This document shows positions 47,241 through 55,386 of a DNA stretch of 64,000 nucleotides, piece by piece (the first letter of the stretch is position 1; each line of letters begins with the position of its first letter). Below the pieces are notes generated by a model, which saw only the letters and a program-made list of their open reading frames with translations, did not search any database and had not been told where the DNA came from. Origin of the DNA: Tahibacter harae (GTDB lineage Bacteria > Pseudomonadota > Gammaproteobacteria > Xanthomonadales > Rhodanobacteraceae); assembly GCF_024437735.1 (NCBI RefSeq), contig NZ_JANFQO010000024.1, positions 1 through 64,000 of the forward strand, in the 5' to 3' direction. Made by a program: the position numbers and the translations under genes.

Positions 47241-48644
47241 ATGTCTTTTCTGATCGTATTGGCCGCGCTGTGTTTTCTGATGTGGATTGCCTACCGCGGC
47301 CACAGCGTGATCCTGTTCGCGCCGGTCGCGGCCCTGGGCGCGGTGCTGCTGACCGACCCGGCCCTGGTCGCGCCCATGTTCACCGGCCTGTTCATGGACA
47401 AGATGGTCGGTTTTCTCAAGCTGTATTTTCCGGTGTTCGTGCTGGGCGCGATCTTCGGCAAGCTGATCGAGCTGTCGGGCTTTTCCAAGGCCATCGTCGC
47501 CGCCACCATCCGCCTGTTCGGCGCCGACCGCGCCATGCTGTCCATCGTCGCCGTATGCGCGCTGCTGACCTACGGCGGCGTGTCGCTGTTTGTGGTGGTG
47601 TTCGCGGTCTATCCCTTTGCGGCGGAGCTGTTCCGCCAGAGCAACATCCCCAAGCGCCTAATCCCCGGCACCATCGCCCTGGGCGCCTTCACCTTCACCA
47701 TGGATGCGCTGCCCGGTACGCCGCAGATCCAGAACATCATTCCGTCGACCTTCTTCGGCACCAATTCCTGGGCCGCGCCGGTGCTGGGCTGCGCCGGTGC
47801 GGTGTTCATCCTGATCGTGGGCCTGGTCTATCTCGACTGGCGCCGCCGCGCCGCGGCCGCCGCCGGCGAGGGCTATGGCGATGCGGCAAGCCTGCTCAAC
47901 GAGCCGGCCCCGTTCGCCGGCAGCACGCTGGCCAACCCGCTGGTCGCGCTGCTGCCGCTGGTGCTGGTCGGCGTGTCGAACAAGCTGTTCACCGCGCTGA
48001 TCCCGGGTTTCTATGGCGCAAAACACGAATTCGTGCCGGCTGCCATGGGCACGGCTGCGCCGGTGGTACAGGAAGTTTCCAAGGTCGCCGCGATCTGGGC
48101 GGTGGAAGGCGCACTGCTGGTCGGCATCGCCTGCGTGCTGCTGACGGCGTGGAAGCCGGTGATGGCCAGCTTCGCCGAAGGCAGCAAGAGCGCCATCGGC
48201 GGCGCCTTGCTGGCTTCGATGAATACGGCTTCGGAGTACGGTTTCGGCGCGGTGATCGCGGCGCTGCCGGGTTTCGTCGTGGTGGCCCAGGCGCTGGCGG
48301 CGATACCCAATCCGCTGGTCAACGAAGCCGTCACCATCACTGCGCTGGCCGGCATCACCGGCTCGGCTTCCGGCGGCATGAGCATCGCGCTGGCGGCCAT
48401 GGCCGAGACCTTCGTCGCCAATGCCCAGGCCGCGGGAATTTCCATGGAAGTACTGCACCGCGTGGCCGCGATGGCTTCCGGCGGCATGGACACGCTGCCG
48501 CACAACGGCGCGGTGATCACCCTGCTCGCCGTGACCGGCCTGAGCCACCGCCAGGCTTACAAGGACATCTTCGCCATCACCCTGATCAAGACCGCGGCGG
48601 TGTTCGTGGTGATCGGCGTGTTCTACGTCAGCGGCTGGGTCTGA
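47241..48644 (+). CDS. GntP family permease, probable 3-hydroxybutyrate transporter
   Basis: A 467-residue inner-membrane permease with about 12-14 helices and the GntP pattern. It opens with F-L-I-V-L-A-A-L-C-F-L-M-W-I, has G-G-V-S-L-F-V-V-V-F-A-V-Y-P and D-A-L-P-G-T-P-Q-I-Q-N in the middle, and A-S-G-G-M-D-T-L-P-H-N-G-A near the end. Classical members carry gluconate, but in Pseudomonas a GntP member lies beside the 3-hydroxybutyrate dehydrogenase gene and takes up 3-hydroxybutyrate. The dehydrogenase and oligomer hydrolase 10 kb away here suggest the same. The start at 47241 follows CAGGGA. Its last 22 bases overlap the convergent DMT gene. Confidence 0.85.
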   Translation: MSFLIVLAALCFLMWIAYRGHSVILFAPVAALGAVLLTDPALVAPMFTGLFMDKMVGFLKLYFPVFVLGAIFGKLIELSGFSKAIVAATIRLFGADRAMLSIVAVCALLTYGGVSLFVVVFAVYPFAAELFRQSNIPKRLIPGTIALGAFTFTMDALPGTPQIQNIIPSTFFGTNSWAAPVLGCAGAVFILIVGLVYLDWRRRAAAAAGEGYGDAASLLNEPAPFAGSTLANPLVALLPLVLVGVSNKLFTALIPGFYGAKHEFVPAAMGTAAPVVQEVSKVAAIWAVEGALLVGIACVLLTAWKPVMASFAEGSKSAIGGALLASMNTASEYGFGAVIAALPGFVVVAQALAAIPNPLVNEAVTITALAGITGSASGGMSIALAAMAETFVANAQAAGISMEVLHRVAAMASGGMDTLPHNGAVITLLAVTGLSHRQAYKDIFAITLIKTAAVFVVIGVFYVSGWV

Positions 48645-49597
48645 GCCGTCGTTGCCGGCTCAGGTTTGACCTGGGTGGCCCACAGCACACCGGCGATCAG
48701 CAACGCAATGCCGGACAGCGTCAGCGCCGGCGGTACGTGACCGCGCAGGATGAAAGCGTAGCTCAGCGCGGCCAGCGTCTCGAACACGATCAGCTGCCCG
48801 GCCAGCACCGTAGGCAGGCGCTGGCTGGCCTGGTTCCAGCAGATCGTGCCCAGCCAGGACGCGAACAGGCCAATCGCCACCATCAGGCCGACGAAACGCA
48901 GCGGATCCGGACCCAGCGGCATGGGAAAGGGATTGTCCACCAGCCGCATGCCGCCCCAGAGCAGCGCATAACCCAGCGCCGCCAGCGGCAGCGTGACCAG
49001 GCCTTGCGCCGTCGCCCAGGCACGCGGGCTGCGGTCCGGGTGCGCGCGCAGCCAGTCCGCGTTGCGCAGCGGATACCAGGTCCAGCAGGCGACGGCGATC
49101 AGAGCAAGCAGCGCACCGCCGGCGTAACGCCAGGCATCGGCCTGCGGATCCGCGCGCAGCGCCTGCAATTCGACCTGGTTGACGCAGGCCACGCCCAGCG
49201 CGATCAGCCCCAGCGATGGCGCCAGCCTGCGCCAGGGCAGGCGGCCGTCGCGGCCGGCATTGCGGCGATTGGCGCAGATCGCGATGACCACGGGCAGGGT
49301 GCCTATGAGCATGGTCGGCAGCGGCCCGCCGGCGCGCTGTATCGCGGCGGCGAGGCAGACGTAGTAGAGCAGGTTGCCGATGGCCGAGAGCTTCAGCGCC
49401 TCGATCCAGTCGGCGCGGGACAGGCGCCTGAGTTCGGCGCGATCCAGCCAGGCCAGCGGCAGGGCGATCAGGCCGAAGGCGAGATAGCGTCCCACCGACT
49501 GCAATGCCGCGGGATAGTCCGGCAGCAGCAGCGGACCGAGGAAGACCAGGCCCCACATCAGGCCGGCGGCGAGTGCGTAAAGCGTTCCGGTAAGCAT
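48623..49597 (-). CDS. EamA/DMT family transporter
   Basis: A 324-residue protein with ten predicted helices in two repeats, the EamA (drug/metabolite transporter) pattern. The first repeat begins G-T-L-Y-A-L-A-A-G-L-M-W-G. The second contains G-L-F-A-S-W-L-G-T-I-C-W-N-Q-A-S and L-S-G-I-A-L-L-I-A-G-V-L-W-A. Such proteins export amino acids or metabolites across the inner membrane; the substrate is unknown. It is probably read with the AraC-type regulator 48 bases upstream. Confidence 0.88.
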   Translation of the reverse strand: MLTGTLYALAAGLMWGLVFLGPLLLPDYPAALQSVGRYLAFGLIALPLAWLDRAELRRLSRADWIEALKLSAIGNLLYYVCLAAAIQRAGGPLPTMLIGTLPVVIAICANRRNAGRDGRLPWRRLAPSLGLIALGVACVNQVELQALRADPQADAWRYAGGALLALIAVACWTWYPLRNADWLRAHPDRSPRAWATAQGLVTLPLAALGYALLWGGMRLVDNPFPMPLGPDPLRFVGLMVAIGLFASWLGTICWNQASQRLPTVLAGQLIVFETLAALSYAFILRGHVPPALTLSGIALLIAGVLWATQVKPEPATTAQTQPLT

Positions 49598-49644
49598 GCC
49601 GCCAGCATGCGCCGGCGCGCCGGCACCGTCTTGCACCAGATTGC

Positions 49645-50469
49645 TCAGCCGCGCAGCTGACGCTGGTAGCGCGCCGGCGTGGTGCCGTAGCGGCGGCTGA
49701 AGGCGCGGGTCAGATGGGCCTGGTCAGCGAGGCCTGTTTCCACCGCCACCCGCACCGGCGCCACCCCGCGCGCGAGCAGGCCCTTGGCCCGCTCCAGCCG
49801 CAGCGCCATCAGCCACTGCTGCGGCGTGGCGTCGTACTGGTCGCGGAAGCGGCGCAGGAAATGGAACGGACTCAGTCCCGCTACGGCGGCCAGCTGCTCC
49901 AGCGTGATCCGTTCGGCCATATGTGCCTGCAGATAGTCGATCACCCCGGCAAAACGCTGCCGTCCCTCCGCCGCCAGCGGCCGCGGCCGGCGTGCGTGCG
50001 GTTGAATTTCACGCAGCAATTCCAGCAGCAGACTGTCCAGCGCCAGCGGCGACTGCGCCTGCCACAACCGCTCCAGCAACTGCCCCGCCCGCCGCGCGCG
50101 CTGCGGATCGTGCTGCACCGCCGCGGTAAACCACCAGCTGCGCTCGCCGCTGATTTCCTCCAGCACCTCCGCATCCAGATAGATCATGCGATAGCGCCAG
50201 CCACCCTCGGTTTCCGCCCGGCCCGTATGCACCTCGCACGGGTTCATCAGCACCAGCGAATCCGGCGGCGCCAGATGCTCGGCCCCCGCATAGCGGAACC
50301 GCTCCACGCCGCTTTCGATCGCGCCCAGGCCGAAAGCAGCATGCATATGCGGCTCGAAGGCGTGGCGCACGATATGCGCGCGGTACAGTTCGATGCCGCC
50401 GCGGTGCGCCGGGTGGCGGAATTCGGCAGCGTCGGTGGGGGAGTCGAAGTGGGTGGGGACGCCTTGCAT
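49645..50469 (-). CDS. AraC family transcriptional regulator
   Basis: A 274-residue regulator with an N-terminal cupin-like sensing domain (H-M-H-A-A-F-G-L-G-A, about residues 40-55) and a C-terminal double helix-turn-helix (I-T-L-E-Q-L-A-A-V-A-G-L-S-P-F-H-F-L-R-R-F, then P-Q-Q-W-L-M-A-L-R-L-E-R-A). It lies upstream of, and in line with, the EamA exporter, a common arrangement in which the regulator controls the exporter. No ligand is evident. Confidence 0.92.
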   Translation of the reverse strand: MQGVPTHFDSPTDAAEFRHPAHRGGIELYRAHIVRHAFEPHMHAAFGLGAIESGVERFRYAGAEHLAPPDSLVLMNPCEVHTGRAETEGGWRYRMIYLDAEVLEEISGERSWWFTAAVQHDPQRARRAGQLLERLWQAQSPLALDSLLLELLREIQPHARRPRPLAAEGRQRFAGVIDYLQAHMAERITLEQLAAVAGLSPFHFLRRFRDQYDATPQQWLMALRLERAKGLLARGVAPVRVAVETGLADQAHLTRAFSRRYGTTPARYQRQLRG

Positions 50470-50646
50470 GGGGGTAGCTTGCCATAGCGGGGCGGGGGCG
50501 TCTGGCGGGCGGGTAGTGCGGTAGCGGGTTGAAGCCCGGAATGGCAGGAATGCGGTGCCGGCTCTGTAGGCAGGCTCTGGGGCGGTTTATCCGAGTCTGC
50601 CGAAATGGACCAAACCGCGCCGATCGTTTTGACGGTTGGCCACCGC

Positions 50647-50925
50647 TCAGGCACCAGCCGCAGGAATGCTGAAGCGGTCTGCGATGATCTCGATGACATC
50701 GCCCGACTGCATTTCGATCTTCAACTGCAGCTTGCCCTGGAATTGCACAGGGCCATCGACGGTGTTGATGCTGATGCTGTGTCCCCAGGGAAATTCCCTG
50801 GGCATGACCAGGCGCTGGGTGCCCTGAAAACGTATCTCGCGTTCCTGTCCGTCTCTGCGGATCTGCAGAGACCCGGAACCGGAAATCCAATCGATCGTGA
50901 CCAGCGAAAGCGTCCAGTCGTGCAT
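50647..50925 (-). CDS. Small hypothetical protein, possible orphan immunity-type protein
   Basis: A 92-residue protein (starts M-H-D-W-T-L-S-L) with a mainly beta pattern and a central G-H-S-I-S-I-N-T-V-D-G stretch. It ends with I-E-M-Q-S-G-D-V-I-E-I. It resembles small conserved proteins often found beside polymorphic-toxin genes, and it lies next to an Rhs/YD remnant. I do not recognise a named family. No signal peptide or membrane segment is seen. Confidence 0.5.
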   Translation of the reverse strand: MHDWTLSLVTIDWISGSGSLQIRRDGQEREIRFQGTQRLVMPREFPWGHSISINTVDGPVQFQGKLQLKIEMQSGDVIEIIADRFSIPAAGA

Positions 50926-51078
50926 GGCGTTTCCTTGTACAAGCAGCCGGGAAGCAGAAGCTTCCCTGTCGAATCCCGATGCGCTTTTATCGGAATCGCG
51001 AGAGCGCCCATCACACCGATCTTGATTTTCCTGGATCGCGCGAAGGATTCGCCGTGGCGAACAGTCCGGCTCATCCGC

Positions 51079-51203
51079 GCTCTCAATTGGTTTCGCCGGT
51101 CATAGGCCTGGGTCGCGCTGTTGCCCGCGCGGGCCGGGCTCTTCAGGTTGGGGAAACCGTCGTAGCTGTAATTGATTTGATCCAGTGTGCTGCCGTTGCG
51201 CGT
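51079..51203 (-). pseudogene. Rhs/YD-repeat remnant
   Basis: On the minus strand one frame reads L-D-Q-I-N-Y-S-Y-D-G-F-P-N-L-K-S and, about 10 residues on, A-Y-D-R-R-N-Q-L, the alternating Y-D ... N-L ... Y-D ... N-x-L pattern of Rhs/YD repeats. A stop precedes it, and the frame drifts into non-repeat sequence afterwards. It is a relic of a polymorphic-toxin gene. The surrounding 50926-51254 holds no other gene. Confidence 0.55.
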
Positions 51204-51254
51204 TCAGGTGCGATGTGGGCTGGTCAGCCGACGGGGAGGGACCCGGGAAGGCTC

Positions 51255-51524
51255 CTAAGTCGCTTGTATCGCTTCCAACATCGCCTCCAGACGGCACAAC
51301 TCCGCCACGAGATACGGAATATCCTGGCGCGCATGTGCCAAGAATTCGATGTCCTCGTCAGAGGCGCCATCAAGGTCAATTCCACCTGCTGAGGTCACGA
51401 TGCAACTGGACCCGCTTGTGTGGTCTCGCCCCTCGATCATGGGTTTCCAGGGTCCCTTGGTTGCGGCATCGACCCGAGCGTTGATCGCTGCTATCCGTTG
51501 TTTGTCGAGAAGGTGAGTGGACAT
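51255..51524 (-). CDS. Small hypothetical protein with A-A-T-x-G-P-W motif
   Basis: An 89-residue protein: I-N-A-R-V-D-A-A-T-K-G-P-W near the N-terminus, then D-I-E-F-L-A-H-A-R-Q-D-I-P-Y-L-V-A-E-L at the end. This spacing of a G-P-W and an F-x-A-x-A-R-x-D-I-P motif recurs in small phage- and mobile-element-borne proteins of unknown function. It lies between the Rhs remnant and an inverted-repeat element. No reaction can be proposed. Confidence 0.6.
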   Translation of the reverse strand: MSTHLLDKQRIAAINARVDAATKGPWKPMIEGRDHTSGSSCIVTSAGGIDLDGASDEDIEFLAHARQDIPYLVAELCRLEAMLEAIQAT

Positions 51525-51560
51525 GGCATGTGCCTACCTATTTGGATTGGAAACCAGGCG

Positions 51561-51615
51561 AACGGGTTCAGGTTAACTTCCACGAACAACGAGCTGGAAG
51601 TTAACCTGACCCGTT
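51561..51615. repeat. Inverted-repeat element A (51-bp-class member of the GGGTCAGGTT family)
   Basis: AACGGGTTCAGGTTAACTTC (from 51561) pairs with a right arm at 51595-51615 that reads as its reverse complement with one base missing. A 12-base loop separates them. The core CAGGTTNAC matches the arms of elements B, C and D at 56.9, 58.1 and 60.8 kb. It directly follows the stop of the propeller gene and may act as its terminator. Confidence 0.7.
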
Positions 51616-53072
51616 CATCGGCGACCGGCCAGGGCCCCCAGGGCGGCTGCAGCGAGCAATCCGGCGATGACAAACAGGGCTCGAGGCGAAGCTGCCGGTA
51701 CGGCCGCTGCGGTGGAAGCCGGCGGCTCCAGGCCATCGAGATCTACGACATAAATCAGGTATCGGCGGCGCAGCGACGGATCCGCTGTGTCGTCGGCTCG
51801 CCAACTGAAAGCCACGGTACGGCCGTCCTCGGACAGATCGACCTGCGGCGAGAAGTTGCCGAACAGCGGTGCCAGCGCGGTGGAGACGGTGATCCGCTCG
51901 CCCGTAAGTCGATCCTCGACATAGACTGCCGGCGGGCTGGTCACGCCCGGCAGCATATTGGTTGCACGTGAGAAATAGGCGATGACGCGGCCGTCGGCGC
52001 TGATGTCCGGGGAATAAGCGTACCCATCAGCAGGGGCAGTGTTTCGACTGCGTGTGACCAACTGCGTGGACTGGGTGTGCCGATCGAACAAATAGACGTC
52101 GCTGACGCCGGGATTGTCGTCAGGTGTTATGCCATCTACCAATCCAACCAGGAACAGGACAAATCTGCCATCGCGGGTCAGCGCGGGCTTTCCATAGTAG
52201 ATAAAGCCGGTAGGAAACTCGCCGCCGTTCCAGGGGCGCGCAAGCCGCTGCGTCGTGCGTGCCAGCCGGTCTCGCAGGAACAGCTGCGAGTAGCCCAACG
52301 GATTATCGCCGGTCAGGTCGGTAGCCCCGGACTGGAACACCACAAAGCGACCATCGCCCGACCAGCCGGCATTGCCTGAGCCCCGGCGGCTGATTTCACC
52401 GTCGGGCCGTGCGGAAATCAGTTCAATCTGGCCCGTCAGCCAGCTGCGTGCGAACAGCTGCGCGTCGTTCAATATCAGTGGGCTATTGGTGAGGAAGTTG
52501 CCGCTGCTCGAAAACAGTACTTCTTGCCGGTCGAGGTTCGCAGCCTGAAGAAGTGCGCTGCGTCCTCCAGGATTGCCTCCGCCATCGGGACCTCGGCTCA
52601 GCATCTCGGTACTGGGCACGGTGAAGTCCCTGAGAAATACATTCGCGACCGTCGCGTCACCATTGGGGTCTGCATCGCCGTTTACATCGGGATGAAACAT
52701 GCCCTGACCGAGAAATACGACCTGGCTGCCATCCGTCGACGGGAAGCCTACATCGGCGTGGTTTCTCTGCTCGGTATTGGCCGCGTTGAGGCTGGCACGC
52801 TGCAGCACACCGGTTCGCCGGTCGAGCAGGAAAACGTCATAGCGCTCGTTGCTATCGTCCGGCACCAGGTCATCGGCGGCGCAGCTGAACGCGATGAACT
52901 GACCATTGGTGGAAAGATTGGGGAAGCCACAAGGGCCATCCGTAGGACCGCCGTACCATGCCCGGCTGGCCAACTGCGGCGCACCCGCGCTCAGCGCATA
53001 CGCCGCCGGTGCAGGCAGCAATGCGGGAAGTGTCGACAGGAGATACAAGAGCCTGTTCAAGATCGTGTACAA
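51615..53072 (-). CDS. Secreted TolB/PD40-type beta-propeller protein with sorting-like C-terminal tail
   Basis: A 485-residue exported protein. The N-terminus (L-N-R-L-L-Y-L-L-S-T-L-P-A-L-L-P) is a signal sequence. Repeated blades such as L-S-T-N-G-Q-F-I-A-F, G-W-S-G-D-G-R-F-V-V-F and I-S-A-D-G-R-V-I-A-Y are PD40/TolB-like propeller motifs. The last 30 residues have a Pro-Ala pattern, a hydrophobic helix (L-F-V-I-A-G-L-L-A-A-A-A-L-G-A-L) and G-R-R, the tripartite form of IPTL/PEP-CTERM sorting tails. Its function is unknown. The element A palindrome begins right at its stop. Confidence 0.75.
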   Translation of the reverse strand: MYTILNRLLYLLSTLPALLPAPAAYALSAGAPQLASRAWYGGPTDGPCGFPNLSTNGQFIAFSCAADDLVPDDSNERYDVFLLDRRTGVLQRASLNAANTEQRNHADVGFPSTDGSQVVFLGQGMFHPDVNGDADPNGDATVANVFLRDFTVPSTEMLSRGPDGGGNPGGRSALLQAANLDRQEVLFSSSGNFLTNSPLILNDAQLFARSWLTGQIELISARPDGEISRRGSGNAGWSGDGRFVVFQSGATDLTGDNPLGYSQLFLRDRLARTTQRLARPWNGGEFPTGFIYYGKPALTRDGRFVLFLVGLVDGITPDDNPGVSDVYLFDRHTQSTQLVTRSRNTAPADGYAYSPDISADGRVIAYFSRATNMLPGVTSPPAVYVEDRLTGERITVSTALAPLFGNFSPQVDLSEDGRTVAFSWRADDTADPSLRRRYLIYVVDLDGLEPPASTAAAVPAASPRALFVIAGLLAAAALGALAGRR

Positions 53073-53302
53073 AGATGTTGTCCGCTGTAGAGCCCACGCT
53101 AAAGCCCTCAGATATAGCGAAGGGGCCCAGGTAGGTTTTCAACTTCCGCTGAAAGGCCCGTCGAGTCATCGGTAGTCCGGACCGCAATGGCGTAGACCAA
53201 TTCGCCGCGCGAAGTTGCGCAGACCCAAATCCACACGGAACGATATCAAGGCATTGCAGCAGCACGGCACCGTTATCGCCGCACCACCCAACGCTCACAC
53301 GC

Positions 53303-55102
53303 TTACGGCAACACCGCCCCCAACGCCCCCTGCTTCCCCTGATACAGCACCACCTGATTCCTCCCATCCCGCTTGGCCTGATACAGCGCCGCATCCGCAC
53401 TGGCCAGCAGCTGGCGCAGTTCATAGCCGGCGGTGACGCTGGAAACCACGCCGAAGCTGCAGGAGATGTTCACGCCGGGCAGGCCGCTGCCGACGCTGGT
53501 GGCGGCGACGGCCTGGCGCAGTTGTTCGGCCAGGGCCATGGCGCGGACGGCGCTGCAGTCGGCCAGCAGGATGGCGAATTCTTCGCCGCCGATGCGGCCG
53601 AACAGCTGGTTGGGGCGCAGATAGGTGGAGCAGGCGGCGACGACCTGTTTCAGCACCTGGTCGCCGGCGGCATGGCCGTGCAGGTCGTTGATGGTCTTGA
53701 AGTGATCCAGGTCGAGCAGGATCAGGCTGCATTCGCGCACGCTGCGGCGGCAGTCGTCCAGGGTGCGGCGGGCGACGTCGATGAAGTGCGGCCGGTTGAT
53801 GATGCCGGTCAGGCCGTCGTGCTGGGAAAGATGGCGGAAATGCAGCTGGCGGCGCTTGGTGTGGAAGGCCCACAGGAACAGCATCAGCAGCCCGGCGATA
53901 AGCAGGGCGATGTACAGCCGGCTGGTCTCGGCGGCCTTGCCGGCGAGCTGCTGTTGCAGTTGCAGCACCTGGTTCTGCTTGTTCAGCGCCTCGATCTGCA
54001 GCTTGGTCGCGATGGCCTGGTGACGCGCCATCTGGTAGGCCAGGGCGCGGGCGCTGACATCGTCGAGGTGCTGCTTGTCGGCTTCGGCGTATTTCTCGTA
54101 ATAGGCCAGCGCGGTCTTGGTTTCGCCCTGTTGCTGGGCGATGCGGTAGAGCAGCTGGTAGGCCGCGACCAGCGGCTCGGTCACCTCGTTGGGCACGCGC
54201 TTGTCGACCGAGCGCAGCGCATAGGCGCGGGCCTTGGCCAGGTCGCCGAGATTGAAATGCGCATTGGCCAGCAACACGTCGAACTCCGACACCATGCGCA
54301 GGTAGCGCGTGCGCTGCAGTTCCTCATAGCTCGCGTCGAGCAGGGTGATGGCGTCGCGGTAGCGGCCCTTGTCGATGCGCGCCTTGGCCTGGTAGCCGCG
54401 CACGATGTTGGCGAACACCACCTCGCCGTGGCTGTTGCAGGTTTCCAGGGCCAGGGCGACGTCTTCGCCTTCGGGGTCGAGCCGGTTGGATTTGTATAAC
54501 GATTCCACGCGCAGCTCGCGTGCGATGCATTCGCCGCGCAGGCCTTTGCGTTCCTGCAGCAGACGGTTGCTGAAATCCAGGCCCAGGTCGTACTGGCCGG
54601 CCTGGATGTTGAGCAGGGCGGCGGCGTGCAGGCCCTGTTCGCGTGCCTGCGGATTGCTGGTCTGCGGCAGGCGCTCGACCAGCATGTCGAGGTAGGTATA
54701 GGCCTCCTGGTAGCGCCGCGCGATGGTCAGGTTGCTGACCAGGCTGGCGGTGGCGCGGAACTGCAGCACCGCGTCTTCGGACTGGCTGATCACCGCCTTG
54801 TACAGCGGGATGGCCTGTTCGTAGTCGCCGGCGTAGCCGCGCTCCCAGGCCTTGAGGTAGTTCAGGTATTGCAGCTGGGCCGGCGCCAGTTCGGCCTTGG
54901 CGGCATCGACGTCGGTGAGGATCGCGGCGAAGCGCGGGTAGTCGGAACTCTTGAGCGCGTCGGCTTCGCCCAGCTTGCGGTCGAAGTCGCCGGGCTGGGC
55001 GGCGATGCCGCCCGCCACGGCGAGGAGCGCACACAGCACCGCCGCGCCGGCACGAAGGCCGCCGCGCAGCGGTGCTGCAAGCCTGCGCAACCGACCTTGC
55101 AA
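53303..55102 (-). CDS. TPR-containing diguanylate cyclase (GGDEF) ending the borosin-like operon
   Basis: A 599-residue protein read from a TTG at 55102, one base after the stop of the precursor gene. It has a signal-like N-terminus, TPR-like helices (about residues 45-390), a transmembrane helix (L-Y-I-A-L-L-I-A-G-L-L-M-L-F-L-W), and a GGDEF domain with G-G-E-E-F at residues 505-509. That motif is active-type, so the protein should make cyclic di-GMP in the cytoplasm while its repeats face the periplasm. No better start is present, and a signal peptide follows this TTG. Coupling to the precursor gene suggests shared translation. Confidence 0.85.
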   Translation of the reverse strand: MQGRLRRLAAPLRGGLRAGAAVLCALLAVAGGIAAQPGDFDRKLGEADALKSSDYPRFAAILTDVDAAKAELAPAQLQYLNYLKAWERGYAGDYEQAIPLYKAVISQSEDAVLQFRATASLVSNLTIARRYQEAYTYLDMLVERLPQTSNPQAREQGLHAAALLNIQAGQYDLGLDFSNRLLQERKGLRGECIARELRVESLYKSNRLDPEGEDVALALETCNSHGEVVFANIVRGYQAKARIDKGRYRDAITLLDASYEELQRTRYLRMVSEFDVLLANAHFNLGDLAKARAYALRSVDKRVPNEVTEPLVAAYQLLYRIAQQQGETKTALAYYEKYAEADKQHLDDVSARALAYQMARHQAIATKLQIEALNKQNQVLQLQQQLAGKAAETSRLYIALLIAGLLMLFLWAFHTKRRQLHFRHLSQHDGLTGIINRPHFIDVARRTLDDCRRSVRECSLILLDLDHFKTINDLHGHAAGDQVLKQVVAACSTYLRPNQLFGRIGGEEFAILLADCSAVRAMALAEQLRQAVAATSVGSGLPGVNISCSFGVVSSVTAGYELRQLLASADAALYQAKRDGRNQVVLYQGKQGALGAVLP

Positions 55103-55103
55103 G

Positions 55104-55376
55104 TCAGCCTGCCGCGGCGCGCGCGGGACGGATTTCCTCTTCCTCGCGGTCCTTGTCGGGCTGCTGTTCCTCTTCTGCCGGCGCCATGCCGCAGATCACG
55201 TTGGTGCGCGCACCCAGCAGGATTTCCAGGCGCTTCTGGTCGCCGGCCAGGATCGCGGCGGCAAGCTCCGGATCCAGGTTCGACTGCTGCAGCGTGGCGG
55301 CGATCTGGCCGGTGCCGGAATGGCGCAGGCGTGCGTCGCTGCCCATCTTTTCCAGGAACTCGATGACGTTGGACAT
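55104..55376 (-). CDS. Candidate split-borosin precursor peptide
   Basis: A 90-residue protein, ATG at 55376 with GAGGGG upstream. Residues 1-55 form a helical leader-like domain (V-I-E-F-L-E-K-M-G-S-D-A-R-L, then L-D-P-E-L-A-A-A-I-L-A-G-D-Q-K-R-L). The same pattern, a short F-L-x-x-x-G-x-D-A-x-L helix and a later A-I-L/V-M-x-G-D-x-x-x-L helix, occurs in the borosin-binding domain of SonA, the Shewanella split-borosin precursor. Residues 57-64 (R-T-N-V-I-C-G-M) would be the core. A tail rich in Glu, Pro and Lys follows (66-90). It lies 10 bases downstream of the GNAT gene and ends one base before the GGDEF start. There is no signal peptide. Confidence 0.78.
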   Translation of the reverse strand: MSNVIEFLEKMGSDARLRHSGTGQIAATLQQSNLDPELAAAILAGDQKRLEILLGARTNVICGMAPAEEEQQPDKDREEEEIRPARAAAG

Positions 55377-55386
55377 CACTTTCCCC

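Noticed and set aside
52870-53424. A 184-codon minus-strand frame between the propeller gene and the GGDEF gene
   Set aside because: It overlaps both genes, is rich in Cys/Trp/Arg without a pattern, and has no ribosome-binding site.
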